This document shows positions 7,822 to 16,269 of a stretch of 64,000 bases of DNA, in pieces (the first letter of the stretch is position 1; every line of letters begins with the position of its first letter). Under the pieces are notes generated by a model. That model was given only the letters and a program-made list of their open reading frames with translations. It had not been told where the DNA came from and did no database searches. Both the position numbers and the translations under genes were made by a program. The stretch is from Flavobacteriaceae bacterium UBA4166 (lineage in GTDB: Bacteria > Bacteroidota > Bacteroidia > Flavobacteriales > Flavobacteriaceae), in the NCBI GenBank assembly GCA_002379985.1, contig DFVG01000016.1, positions 129,415-193,414 of the forward strand, read 5' to 3'.

Positions 7822-9798
7822 TTACACTTTAGAAAGCACCACCTTTTCATTTTCCTTATCCACACGTTGCTTATAAAATTCTTTGATCAACGGATAGTGA
7901 AATGACGGAACGATACTTTTATTAATGGTAAAGGTAGTACGAATATTGATATTTCCCTGTGCTTTTTGAACCATATAACGAAAAGAGCCCATTCCTTCCG
8001 GCAAGGCCAAATTGATGGGTTCCGGTAGCGAAGTAACCTCATATCCTTCCGGCAAGGAGATGGACACCATGGTGGTTTTCACAAAGGGATGCGCATAATC
8101 AATAGGGTACTCTCGGGTTTCCTGCACAAATGGATTATTATCCATTTTTAAAAAGAACAATGGTGAAAAATAAATATCGTTGCCAATCACTTCGGCCGCC
8201 TCGTCCATTTCAAATTCGAATGACTCGGTAACCGGCTGGTATGGATCGTCCATATTGCTTACTTCCCAAGCCGACACATTGCTCATTCCGTATGCTTCCA
8301 TCAAGGCTTCTGTTTTTTGGGTTTGTGGTGCATCCTCATTTCCGGCTCTAAACTGTAATGCTTCAGACATTGTGTAGTTGACCCGTTGCTGTCCCTCCAA
8401 ATATCCTTCTTCATCCAAGGAAGCATTCATCATAATGCTTAATTTGCTTTTTTCAGAAGGATATAAGGTCATTTGGCGCGAACTTCCGTCTTCATTGACC
8501 ATAAAACCATACCAATTTAAAGCTCGTGTAGGAAGTACATTGGGTGACGAATATTTTTCCGTAGCATCCAACAAATAATAGGTGTTATTGATATTTGCCG
8601 CCGCCACGACATAGTTAAACCCTTCTCGTGTGGGGAATAATGGGATCCCGTGATCTTTGGTGCTTACCAGTACCGGACTCGCATCTACGCCACATTCTTT
8701 CAGTAATCCCACCAACATTAGATTAATGTCGGCCGAGTTGCCCGTTTTTTCTTTGTAGGCTTTTACAATACCATTGTAGGAGAACAGTCGGGCGCTGCCA
8801 TTCCAATTCATATGGTTCTTGATGAAATCAAAAGCTGCATACATTCTTTCTAAGCTTCCGGAGTGTGCTGCTTTGATCGCTTCGGCATCATCAACAAGCA
8901 TGCGCGTACGTTTGATCTCATCTCCAAAATATTTTGAATCATTGATGCTCTTCGCCACCTGTTCCCAAGTAGTTGCTAATTTCTTAATGCCACCGCTATT
9001 ATTTTGTACCGAAATAATTTCATAAGCGATACTGTACCGATAGTTATTGATGTTATCTACATAACTTTCTTCCTTCAATGCAGGAATATCTTTGTAGGTG
9101 TAATCGTGAACGGTTTCGTTCATCGCTACGTTGGAAGTTCCGCCACCCGACTTAAAACTGATGTTTCTTCTGCGTTCAGAATCGTTCGGGTTGACATTGA
9201 AATTACCCTTTACCATTCTACGCGTATTAAAGTACTGCGGGATTTTGATCGAGGCATGAAAGGAAGCCGTAGGAATGTCTTCTTGAATAATCACGTCATC
9301 AATCGAACTGGCGAACGGCGAAATGAGTTTGTAGGTGATCTCCACCACAGAACCCTCTTTTACATTAGGCATGCTAATAGCCATTTGATCCCAACTGTCA
9401 TTCACCTCTGTTTCAAAACGGTTTTCCCGCTTCATTTTATAATCCACTACCTTACCATCCTCAAGATTGTAAGTGTACGCCCGAAGTCGCGACAATTCTT
9501 CTTCGGTACTTCCAGATTTGTACAAATTAATCTTAAAGGTCCCATATTCTAATCCCTCTTTATCTAGAATTTTAATACGCTTGTGTACTTCGGTATACAA
9601 CACCCAACCTGTATTGAGCTCATAATCGTAATAGGTATTTCGATCGCTGTGCAAAATAACCGCATGAGCCGTAGTATCTTTGGCGTATTCGGTCATTTCA
9701 AGTTCTGCTTTGGACACTTCTCCAAATTCAATTTCTTGCCCAAAAAGAGCGCTTATAGAACCCAGGCATAATAAAAAGAGGGGGGTAACGTATTTCAT
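7822..9798 (-). CDS. DUF3857/transglutaminase-like envelope protein lacking the catalytic Cys
   Basis: 658 residues: signal peptide (MKYVTPLFLLCLGSISALFG), an N-terminal DUF3857 beta domain, a transglutaminase-fold core about residues 280-440, and a C-terminal beta region (DUF2569/3858-like). In the core the usual G-x-C segment reads KTGNSADINLMLVGLLKECG, so the nucleophilic Cys is Ser/Ala here, while the His of STKDHGIP and the Asp of YYLLDAT remain. It is therefore probably a non-catalytic member. It lies 2 bp from its paralogue upstream, which keeps GDCKGLTNY. Probably periplasmic; the role in the envelope is unknown. Confidence 0.85.
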   Translation of the reverse strand: MKYVTPLFLLCLGSISALFGQEIEFGEVSKAELEMTEYAKDTTAHAVILHSDRNTYYDYELNTGWVLYTEVHKRIKILDKEGLEYGTFKINLYKSGSTEEELSRLRAYTYNLEDGKVVDYKMKRENRFETEVNDSWDQMAISMPNVKEGSVVEITYKLISPFASSIDDVIIQEDIPTASFHASIKIPQYFNTRRMVKGNFNVNPNDSERRRNISFKSGGGTSNVAMNETVHDYTYKDIPALKEESYVDNINNYRYSIAYEIISVQNNSGGIKKLATTWEQVAKSINDSKYFGDEIKRTRMLVDDAEAIKAAHSGSLERMYAAFDFIKNHMNWNGSARLFSYNGIVKAYKEKTGNSADINLMLVGLLKECGVDASPVLVSTKDHGIPLFPTREGFNYVVAAANINNTYYLLDATEKYSSPNVLPTRALNWYGFMVNEDGSSRQMTLYPSEKSKLSIMMNASLDEEGYLEGQQRVNYTMSEALQFRAGNEDAPQTQKTEALMEAYGMSNVSAWEVSNMDDPYQPVTESFEFEMDEAAEVIGNDIYFSPLFFLKMDNNPFVQETREYPIDYAHPFVKTTMVSISLPEGYEVTSLPEPINLALPEGMGSFRYMVQKAQGNINIRTTFTINKSIVPSFHYPLIKEFYKQRVDKENEKVVLSKV

Positions 9799-9800
9799 GA

Positions 9801-11696
9801 TTATTTCTTTTTTAAGACTAATTTTTGATGATCATATTTTTTGATGTCCTTCCGAAAATCGCGGTAGGCAGTATATTGAGATTGTGTGTACGCCCCTTTA
9901 CGAAGCGTTAATTCACGTAAAAAAGTAAAGGTTCCATCTTCATTCTTCTTCACGCTGGAGGCGTAAGAACCAAACGGACTGGTAAGTGTCACATCTTCGG
10001 GCACAAAATCAACTTCAAAACCTTCAGGAACTGATAGTGTGTATTCATCTTTTTCTGAAAAATCCCGTTGTACCTGAAAATCGAGTTTTCTTCGTTTGTA
10101 TTTCTTCGGAACATAAGAATAAGCTCTATATGCATTGGGCTGAATGATCAACTTATCATTGATCATCCTCGCATAGGCTTCTGCTTCTATGGTTAGTTTC
10201 TCTTCAAAAACAACAGCCTCCTTATCATTCGTGTAAGAGATGTTCTTGAACGATGGCTTCTTCATATCGGGAAAGGAACTACTGTAATACTGCTGTCTTT
10301 CTTTTTCATCCATTCGCTCCAAACGCGATGCACGATCGTACGAAATGCCGGTATGCGTCACTTCCAAATCTCCGAAGAGAGTTCCTTCAGCGGTGATCGT
10401 GATCTGTCCTTCCGCTAGGCGCTGCACCCCTTCATCATATCGAGCCGTTCGCTTGATCGTACCGCCTTCCGGAGTAATAACCAACACATTTCTATCATCC
10501 GTAAAATCTCCTAAATAGTTGAAGGGCATCTCCTGACTGGTACATTCCAACCAAATATCTTTGTCTTCCAAAGGCACATTCAAGATGACGTGATTTCCTT
10601 GCATGGAAGCAAATTCTGAGTCGATATCGCGTTTTTCCTCCCCGGCGTGAACCACCGTGTAATACGATTCTATGCCTTGTGTTTTTAACAACGCCTTGGT
10701 ATAATTGGTAAGCCCTTTACAGTCGCCATAGCCCAATCGATCTACCTCTTCTGCGGGATACGGTTTCCATCCTCCAATCCCTAGCTGAACGCTGATATAT
10801 CGGGTTCTATCTTGCATGAATTGATAGATCCTTTTTATCTTCTCTTCCGTGGTTTCGGCATCTTTAACGTAACTATTAACGGCTGTTATTGTTTCGGGAG
10901 GTAGCTGATCGAGGCCTGCCACGAGGTTGTCATATTGCCATTTTCCGAAGGTTTTCCAATCGTTGGCCGTTCCGTCAACATCCACCAACGAAAATTCATT
11001 TAGGGCAAACTTAACGGTGGGCGTAAACACTTCGATCTCGGGGGAGCGGGCCTCTCGCGCAATGGCCGGAATATTGCTAACGCTAAATGATATGGTAGTT
11101 CCTGAAGAGGTTTCTTTTACGTCGTATGTTTCCAAATGATTTCGCAGCATTCGTATCGGAATGTTCTTTTCATTCTGAAGTGTGTAAATGCTTTCTTGTG
11201 TGCTTATATAATACCCTCGAATGGGTTGCCAAGGAATCATAAAAGCAGTTTCTGACGTTTCTACTTCGGAAATATAATGTAACGTGTAAGGATATTGTTT
11301 GGGGGTGAAATTGAGGTATTTTATCCGGTTGTCGGTATAAAGATCACTGGAAGAGATCGCACTGCGGTCTACAAAATCACTTCTTCTGAAACGCTCGATA
11401 TCATTTCCTTGGGCATCGTATAACGTCGCCTCCTGCGAGCGTATGTGACGCGTATCATCGTAAAATTCAACAGCCCCTAAATGTCGGTTCCCATTTTCAT
11501 TGAACACCGTTATGATCTGTTCATGCCGAATGTTCATTCTACTCGTATGCTTCACGGTGACCGTTACCACCTCCTTTCGCATGACTGCGTTTGCTTCAGT
11601 TCTTAGTTCAGCAGGAATGGTCCCCAAAGTATACAATTCGTTCTGGGAGAACCCAACAGAACTGCACACTATGAGAAGAAACAAAAAGATTCTCAT
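9801..11696 (-). CDS. DUF3857 transglutaminase-like envelope protein with intact Cys
   Basis: 631 residues from ATG at 11696, chosen because MRIFLFLLIVCSSVGFSQ is a clean signal peptide; an upstream in-frame start adds 8 residues. The N-terminal DUF3857 domain is followed by a transglutaminase/protease-like core with the Cys in RLGYGDCKGLTNYTKALL (about residue 315), His in QGNHVILNV and Asp/Glu in DIWLECTS, then a beta-rich C-terminal region. Likely acts in the periplasm on peptide or protein substrates; none is known. It is paralogous to the next gene, and the two appear to be an old tandem duplication. The gap of 69 bp after dtd is the largest within the operon. Confidence 0.86.
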   Translation of the reverse strand: MRIFLFLLIVCSSVGFSQNELYTLGTIPAELRTEANAVMRKEVVTVTVKHTSRMNIRHEQIITVFNENGNRHLGAVEFYDDTRHIRSQEATLYDAQGNDIERFRRSDFVDRSAISSSDLYTDNRIKYLNFTPKQYPYTLHYISEVETSETAFMIPWQPIRGYYISTQESIYTLQNEKNIPIRMLRNHLETYDVKETSSGTTISFSVSNIPAIAREARSPEIEVFTPTVKFALNEFSLVDVDGTANDWKTFGKWQYDNLVAGLDQLPPETITAVNSYVKDAETTEEKIKRIYQFMQDRTRYISVQLGIGGWKPYPAEEVDRLGYGDCKGLTNYTKALLKTQGIESYYTVVHAGEEKRDIDSEFASMQGNHVILNVPLEDKDIWLECTSQEMPFNYLGDFTDDRNVLVITPEGGTIKRTARYDEGVQRLAEGQITITAEGTLFGDLEVTHTGISYDRASRLERMDEKERQQYYSSSFPDMKKPSFKNISYTNDKEAVVFEEKLTIEAEAYARMINDKLIIQPNAYRAYSYVPKKYKRRKLDFQVQRDFSEKDEYTLSVPEGFEVDFVPEDVTLTSPFGSYASSVKKNEDGTFTFLRELTLRKGAYTQSQYTAYRDFRKDIKKYDHQKLVLKKK

Positions 11697-11765
11697 AATT
11701 GGAAAGCGTAAATAAAACAAAATGCCACAGCGGCTAAACTAAAAAAAAAGAGATTTCCTACAAAT

Positions 11766-12218
11766 TTATTCGCGATTTTTTGAATCGATCCAGATCGTGA
11801 CGGGACCGTCATTGAGCAATGACACCTCCATCATGGCCCCAAATACACCCGTAGCAACCGCTCCTAATATTTCGGTACGAAATTGATTTACAGTAGTTTC
11901 ATACATCGTATTGGCTACATCAGGCGCAGCGGCACGAATAAAGGAAGGTCGATTTCCTTTTTTCGTACTGGCATGCAAGGTAAACTGACTTACCACAAGA
12001 ATAGCTCCCTTTATGTCGATCACAGAGCGATTCATATGGCCATTTTCGTCGGAAAAGATGCGCATATTCACAATTTTTCGAACCAACCAATCAATATCTT
12101 CTTGAGTATCGTCTTCTCCTACTCCAAGTAAGATCAACAATCCTTGATCGATACTCCCTACCGTTTCGCCGGAGACCGTGACAGATGCTTTTTTGACTCT
12201 TTGCAGTAAGGCTCTCAT
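11766..12218 (-). CDS. dtd: D-aminoacyl-tRNA deacylase
   Basis: Removes D-amino acids (and Gly) mischarged on tRNA. 150 residues, the normal length. Diagnostic motifs are seen: the MRALLQRVKKASVTV start, VSQFTLHAST near residue 77 (the SQF-T motif that forms the active site), NRPSFIRAA near 91, and the cross-subunit GPVTIWID near the C terminus. Start and stop overlap the rsgA gene by 4 bp (ATGA), giving translational coupling. Confidence 0.95.
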   Translation of the reverse strand: MRALLQRVKKASVTVSGETVGSIDQGLLILLGVGEDDTQEDIDWLVRKIVNMRIFSDENGHMNRSVIDIKGAILVVSQFTLHASTKKGNRPSFIRAAAPDVANTMYETTVNQFRTEILGAVATGVFGAMMEVSLLNDGPVTIWIDSKNRE

Positions 12219-13165
12219 GAGGTGGCGTAGGGATCTTTTCGGTACGGTTCGTCTTCTCCTTCTAACAGTTGTAGGTAACTTTTATAACGCAACCAGGACA
12301 CTTTTTCCTCTTCTAAGGCTTCTTTGACAGCACATTGGGGTTCGTTAACGTGCAAACAATTATTGAACTTACATTCTTGTTTCAAGGCAAAGAACTCCGG
12401 AAAATAATCACCGATCTCTTCAGGCGCCATGGCTACCATTCCAAACCCTCGAATGCCAGGCGTATCTATAATTTGAGCGTCAAAAGGCAGATCGAACATT
12501 TCGGCAAAGGTGGTAGTGTGTTGCCCTTGTTGATGTTGTTCTGAGGTCGCGGCGGTTTTCAATGCTAACTTTGGCGCAATAGCATTGATCAAGGTAGATT
12601 TACCTACGCCGCTATGACCCGAAAACATACTCGTATGGTCTTTCATCAAGGCTTTCACCTGATCGACATTCTTGCCCGTTTTTGCTGAAATTCCAATACA
12701 GGTATAGCCAATTTCTCGATACAAGGCCGCTAGATATTTTACTTCCAGTAGTTCTTCTTCGGAATAACTATCAATCTTATTAAATAACAACACGGCGGTC
12801 ACATCGTAGGCTTCCGCAGTGACTAAAAATCGATCGATAAACGTGGTGAAAGTAACCGGATTCACCACAGTAACCACTAAAAAAGCAAGGTCAATATTCG
12901 CAGCAATAATGTGTGTTTGTTTGGAAAGATTGACCGACTTCCGAATGATATAATTGTCGCGCTCTTCAATTGCTTTAATGACGCCAATGGTCTCGTCGCC
13001 TGTGGTTTCTAGCTCAAATTGAACCCGATCACCTACCGCTACAGGATTGGTGCTTTTGATACCATCAATTCGAAATTTCCCTTTGATCCGACATTGATAA
13101 AATTCTCCGGCATCGGTCTTGACCGTGTACCAGCTTCCGGTGGATTTATAAACAATGCCTTTCAT
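12215..13165 (-). CDS. rsgA: ribosome small-subunit-dependent GTPase A
   Basis: Late 30S assembly GTPase. The order of motifs is circularly permuted as expected: an OB-fold N terminus, G4 FNKID near residue 130, then G1 SGHSGVGKSTLINA near 185, G3 DTPGIRGFG near 230, and a C-terminal zinc knuckle (CKFNNCLH ... CAVKEAL). The first plausible ATG is 13165 (MKGIVYKSTGSWYTV); a GTG two codons upstream is open but unnecessary. 316 residues. It lies 21 bp after the DAHP synthase gene; it is an operon passenger with no aromatic role. Confidence 0.95.
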   Translation of the reverse strand: MKGIVYKSTGSWYTVKTDAGEFYQCRIKGKFRIDGIKSTNPVAVGDRVQFELETTGDETIGVIKAIEERDNYIIRKSVNLSKQTHIIAANIDLAFLVVTVVNPVTFTTFIDRFLVTAEAYDVTAVLLFNKIDSYSEEELLEVKYLAALYREIGYTCIGISAKTGKNVDQVKALMKDHTSMFSGHSGVGKSTLINAIAPKLALKTAATSEQHQQGQHTTTFAEMFDLPFDAQIIDTPGIRGFGMVAMAPEEIGDYFPEFFALKQECKFNNCLHVNEPQCAVKEALEEEKVSWLRYKSYLQLLEGEDEPYRKDPYATS

Positions 13166-13186
13166 GCTCACAAAGGTGCAAAACTT

Positions 13187-14269
13187 TTAGGTATTGATCA
13201 CTTGTTTTTGATGGTTGATGGATTCTTGGTGAATCGCTTTGAAAATTTTTAAAATAAATTCTTCACTCAAGTTCTGATCTTCCCCTTGTAAGATCATCTT
13301 TCCTAAGATCCCATTCCACCGTTTGGTTTGAAGAATGGCTACATTATTTTGCTTTTTCAGCAATCCAATTTCATCACTGATGCGCATGCGTTTTCCTAAG
13401 ATCTCCAACAGCTGATGGTCTACAACATCGATCTTTGTACGTGCCGTGGCCAGTTTATTTTTGAATTCAACAGCGTCGCCTTCTTCTTTTCTAATCCGTA
13501 GATCTACGGTCATCTGATCTAAAGTTTCGGGTTTGATCTGTTGCTTGGCATCACTCCAAGCATTATCAGGATCATAATGGGTTTCCACCATGAGTCCGTC
13601 GTAATTTAAGTCCAATGCCGTCTGACACAGATCAAAAATAATGTCCCGTCTTCCGGCGATGTGCGACGGATCGAGTATCAGCGGCAAGTCAGGAAACTTA
13701 TTCTGAAGATCAATTGGGATCTGCCATTCGGGATTATTGCGATAGCGTGTCTTTTCGTACGTTGAAAATCCTCGGTGGATCACTCCCAAATTCTTAATAT
13801 CGGCGTGGTAAAATCGTTCTACAGCGCCCAACCACAAGGCTAAGTCAGGATTTACCGGATTCTTCACCAAGACAGGTTTATCGGTTCCTTTTAACGCGTC
13901 TGCAATTTCTTGCACGATAAAAGGTGACACGGTGGTACGAGCTCCAATCCAAAGGATATCAATATCGTGTTTCAATGCCAAGTCTACGTGATTTGCATTG
14001 GCCACTTCGGTCGTGGTCAACATCCCTGTTTCCTCTTTTGCGCGCTGCAACCATTTTAGTCCCAAAGCCCCTACTCCTTCGAAGTTTCCCGGACGTGTTC
14101 TGGGTTTCCAGATCCCCGCACGAAGTACCGTGGCATCGGTATCTTTTAGCTGATGGGCTATTTTAAGTACTTGTTCTTCGGTTTCAGCACTGCAGGGTCC
14201 GGCGATCACCAAGGGATGATCCAAGGCCATGGCGTCTAACCAACTGCGGAGTTCCTTACTATTTTTCAT
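13187..14269 (-). CDS. bifunctional 3-deoxy-7-phosphoheptulonate synthase / chorismate mutase II
   Basis: Catalyses the first step of the shikimate pathway (PEP + erythrose-4-P) and, with its C-terminal domain, chorismate to prephenate. 360 residues: a DAHP/KDO8P-synthase TIM barrel at about 1-265 (VIAGPCSAETEEQ, LRAGIWKPRTRPG, WIGARTTVSPF, LVKNPVNPD, DPSHIAGRRD, VETHYDPD) and an AroQ-type chorismate mutase at about 275-355 (ATARTKIDVVDHQLLEILGKRM). Its start overlaps the end of pheA by 11 bp, so the CM product prephenate is made next to the dehydratase that consumes it. No separate ACT domain is visible, so end-product control may rest on the leader attenuator and on domain interplay. Confidence 0.95.
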   Translation of the reverse strand: MKNSKELRSWLDAMALDHPLVIAGPCSAETEEQVLKIAHQLKDTDATVLRAGIWKPRTRPGNFEGVGALGLKWLQRAKEETGMLTTTEVANANHVDLALKHDIDILWIGARTTVSPFIVQEIADALKGTDKPVLVKNPVNPDLALWLGAVERFYHADIKNLGVIHRGFSTYEKTRYRNNPEWQIPIDLQNKFPDLPLILDPSHIAGRRDIIFDLCQTALDLNYDGLMVETHYDPDNAWSDAKQQIKPETLDQMTVDLRIRKEEGDAVEFKNKLATARTKIDVVDHQLLEILGKRMRISDEIGLLKKQNNVAILQTKRWNGILGKMILQGEDQNLSEEFILKIFKAIHQESINHQKQVINT

Positions 14270-15125
14270 TCGAGACAGGAGTTAATTTACTGGGACTATT
14301 TTCTTTATTGCTGGCATACGCGCCTAACACTTTGCAATTGTGAACATGGGGCTGCAACGCCTCTACAGCTTGGTAGAACTTTTCAACATCGGGGAAGGTC
14401 ACGTCAATAAAAAAGGCGTATTTCCATGGCTTTCCTAAGACCGGAAGCGATTGGATCTTTGTGAGATTAATGTCATTGGCGGCTAAAATTTGCAAGGCGT
14501 TGCTTAGCGTGCCTACCTCATGACCCAGTTGAAATTTAATACTTGCTTTGGTAGCTTCTTTGTTATTGAGGTTACTACCGCGGGCACCAATGAGCACAAA
14601 GCGGGTTTGGTTCTCTTTGATATCTTGAATATGGCTATCCAAAATTTTGAGTCCGTAGCGCTCAGCTACTTGCTTTCCGGCGATTGCGGCGACCCCTTTG
14701 AGATTATTCTCTTTGATTCGTTTTGCTTCGGAAGCGGTATCTTTACCTTCTATGATCTTGAATTGAGGCGGAAATTTCCGAAGATAATCCTTACACTGCA
14801 ACAAGGCCACCGGATGAGAATGTACTTCAAAAATATCGATAATCGACTCCGATTCCAACGCCATCAGATACATTTGAATGTTGAGGAACACTTCATCATA
14901 CACTTCAAAATCGTGGGCATCGATCAAATTATAATTGGGTAATATGGAGCCGGCAATAGAATTCTCGACAGCGATGACCCCGTATTGAGCCTTTCCGTTC
15001 TTTACACTTTGGGCAACAGCGTCAAACGAATCACATTTGATCAAGGAGACGCTTTTATTCGGAAACAGATGTTGCGCCGCTTCGTCGTGGAAGGACCCTT
15101 CGATACCTTGAATAGCAACTTTCAT
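14259..15125 (-). CDS. pheA: prephenate dehydratase
   Basis: Converts prephenate to phenylpyruvate, the committed step to phenylalanine. 288 residues from ATG at 15125 (MKVAIQGIEGSFHDEAA). The frame is open to 15203, but that stretch is the attenuator terminator hairpin and is not protein. The PDT domain (about 1-185) carries VIAVENSIAGSI and the catalytic KENQTRFVLIG. The C-terminal ACT domain carries GTLSNALQILAANDINLTKIQSLPV, the usual Phe-binding region, so feedback inhibition by Phe is likely. First structural gene of the operon. In many flavobacteria an aminotransferase and tyrA follow here (recalled, not checked); here the DAHP synthase/CM gene follows directly. Confidence 0.95.
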   Translation of the reverse strand: MKVAIQGIEGSFHDEAAQHLFPNKSVSLIKCDSFDAVAQSVKNGKAQYGVIAVENSIAGSILPNYNLIDAHDFEVYDEVFLNIQMYLMALESESIIDIFEVHSHPVALLQCKDYLRKFPPQFKIIEGKDTASEAKRIKENNLKGVAAIAGKQVAERYGLKILDSHIQDIKENQTRFVLIGARGSNLNNKEATKASIKFQLGHEVGTLSNALQILAANDINLTKIQSLPVLGKPWKYAFFIDVTFPDVEKFYQAVEALQPHVHNCKVLGAYASNKENSPSKLTPVSNEK

Positions 15126-15153
15126 AGAGTTCAGTTTTTCAGTATTAAAAATA

Positions 15154-15181
15154 AAAAACCCGGAAAAAATTTCCGGGTTTT
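15154..15181 (-). terminator. attenuator terminator in the pheA leader
   Basis: On the minus strand a 12-bp perfect stem (AAAACCCGGAAA at 15181-15170 with its complement at 15166-15155) and a 3-nt loop are followed by TTTTTTATTTTT. It lies between the leader peptide stop (15207) and the pheA start (15125), so it would stop transcription before pheA unless its first arm is captured by the upstream TCCGGG. Confidence 0.85.
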
Positions 15182-15206
15182 CAGTATATGTTTGATGATT
15201 CATTTG

Positions 15207-15278
15207 TTACATACGTTCCCCGGATTCTCCCATAAAATAAAAGAACCAAAAGTTGAAATATGTAAAAAAATGTGTCAT
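15207..15278 (-). CDS. pheL: Phe-rich leader peptide of the pheA operon (attenuation)
   Basis: 23-codon ORF, ATG at 15278, TAA at 15209-15207. It reads MTHFFTYFNFW followed by FFYFMGESGERM: seven Phe, two Tyr and one Trp within residues 4-15. This is the composition expected of a regulatory leader for a Phe-biosynthetic operon, analogous to the enterobacterial pheA leader. Codons 11-13 (GGTTCT) can pair with AGAATC at codons 17-19, and codons 19-20 (TCCGGG) are complementary to CCCGGA of the terminator's first arm. A ribosome stalled on the aromatic codons would free TCCGGG for antitermination; one reaching the stop would cover it and allow termination. The peptide itself should have no other role. 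Confidence 0.85.
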   Translation of the reverse strand: MTHFFTYFNFWFFYFMGESGERM

Positions 15279-15296
15279 TGAGATCAATTGTTATTG

Positions 15297-15326
15297 CTAA
15301 AGTAACCAATTACAGACAACAACAAA
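15297..15326 (-). promoter_or_regulatory. promoter of the pheA operon
   Basis: Minus strand: TTTG (15326-15323), 18-nt spacer, TACTTTAG (15304-15297), close to the Bacteroidetes -33 TTTG / -7 TAnnTTTG consensus (one mismatch). The start point would be near 15290, about 12 nt before the leader peptide ATG, as expected for a short attenuated leader. Confidence 0.6.
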
Positions 15327-15331
15327 ATTTT

Positions 15332-15360
15332 TTTGTCGTTTTTTTAAATGCGTACCTTTA
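15332..15360 (+). promoter_or_regulatory. promoter of gldA
   Basis: Plus strand: TTTG (15332-15335), 17-nt spacer, TACCTTTA (15353-15360), one mismatch from TAnnTTTG. Its -33 element lies 5 bp from the -33 element of the divergent pheA promoter. Confidence 0.55.
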
Positions 15361-15372
15361 CTTCCTATAAGT

Positions 15373-16269
15373 ATGTCACTAGAAATTCAAAATATCAGCA
15401 AGCATTATGGCGACCAATTGGCGCTGGATGCGGTTAGCTTTTCGCTGAAAAAAGGCGAGATCGTAGGTTTTTTGGGGCCGAATGGCGCCGGGAAATCTAC
15501 CTTGATGAAAATACTCACCACTTATCTTCATCAAGACAACGGCATTGCAAAAGTGAATGGATATTCAACTTCCGAAGAAAAAAGAAAGGTACAACGATCT
15601 ATTGGCTATTTACCGGAGCACAATCCGCTGTACACCGATATGTATGTTAAAGAATATCTGGCGTTCAACGCGAAGGTTCACGGTGTTTCAAAAGAGCGCA
15701 TTGCGACCGTGGTTCAGCAAACCGGATTGACCCCGGAGGCGCATAAAAAAATAGGACAGCTTTCTAAAGGATATCGACAACGGGTGGGACTCGCTGCAGC
15801 CTTGATCCACGATCCCGAAGTCCTTATTTTTGACGAACCTACTACAGGATTAGACCCGAACCAATTGATCGAGATCAGAGAATTGATCAAAACCATCGGA
15901 AAGGAAAAAACCGTATTACTTTCCACGCACATCATGCAGGAGGTGGAGGCTATTTGCGATCGGGTGATCATCATTAACAAAGGCACCATTGTGTTAGATC
16001 AATCCCTTTCAGAATTAAAAGGCGGGCAACAACAGATCGTTACGGTTGAATTTGATTACCGTGTAGAAACCGTTGCACTGCAAACACTTCCCCACGTAGA
16101 GCGTGTAGAAAACCCCGGCGGATTTCAATATGATATATATTTTTATACTAAGACGGATATGCGCAGCGAAGTGTTTGACTTTGCGCATGATAACGGACTG
16201 AAGATCTTGCAACTTCATCAGCGAAATACAACGCTGGAAAAGCAATTTACAGAACTTACTCAAAAATAA
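15373..16269 (+). CDS. gldA: gliding-motility ABC transporter ATP-binding subunit GldA
   Basis: 298-residue ABC ATPase. Walker A GPNGAGKST at about residue 36, signature LSKGYRQRVG near 134, Walker B VLIFDEPTTGLDP near 152, and the H-loop STHIMQEVEAICDR near 187; the long C-terminal extension after 220 is typical of GldA-type ATPases. It closely resembles GldA, which with the membrane subunits GldF and GldG is found in gliding Bacteroidetes; those two are not in this window. The start is supported by the promoter 12 bp upstream. Its 3' end overlaps the convergent head-GIN gene by 14 bp. A generic ABC-2 ATPase is the alternative reading. Confidence 0.88.
   Translation: MSLEIQNISKHYGDQLALDAVSFSLKKGEIVGFLGPNGAGKSTLMKILTTYLHQDNGIAKVNGYSTSEEKRKVQRSIGYLPEHNPLYTDMYVKEYLAFNAKVHGVSKERIATVVQQTGLTPEAHKKIGQLSKGYRQRVGLAAALIHDPEVLIFDEPTTGLDPNQLIEIRELIKTIGKEKTVLLSTHIMQEVEAICDRVIIINKGTIVLDQSLSELKGGQQQIVTVEFDYRVETVALQTLPHVERVENPGGFQYDIYFYTKTDMRSEVFDFAHDNGLKILQLHQRNTTLEKQFTELTQK

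Noticed and set aside
9004..9552. 182-codon ORF on the plus strand inside the DUF3857 gene
   Set aside because: Fully antisense to a well-supported coding region, low-complexity mix of residues without any domain, no promoter.
15126..15203. In-frame 26-codon N-terminal extension of pheA (contains FFIF)
   Set aside because: These codons are the terminator hairpin and its T tract; the PDT fold starts at MKVAIQGIEG.
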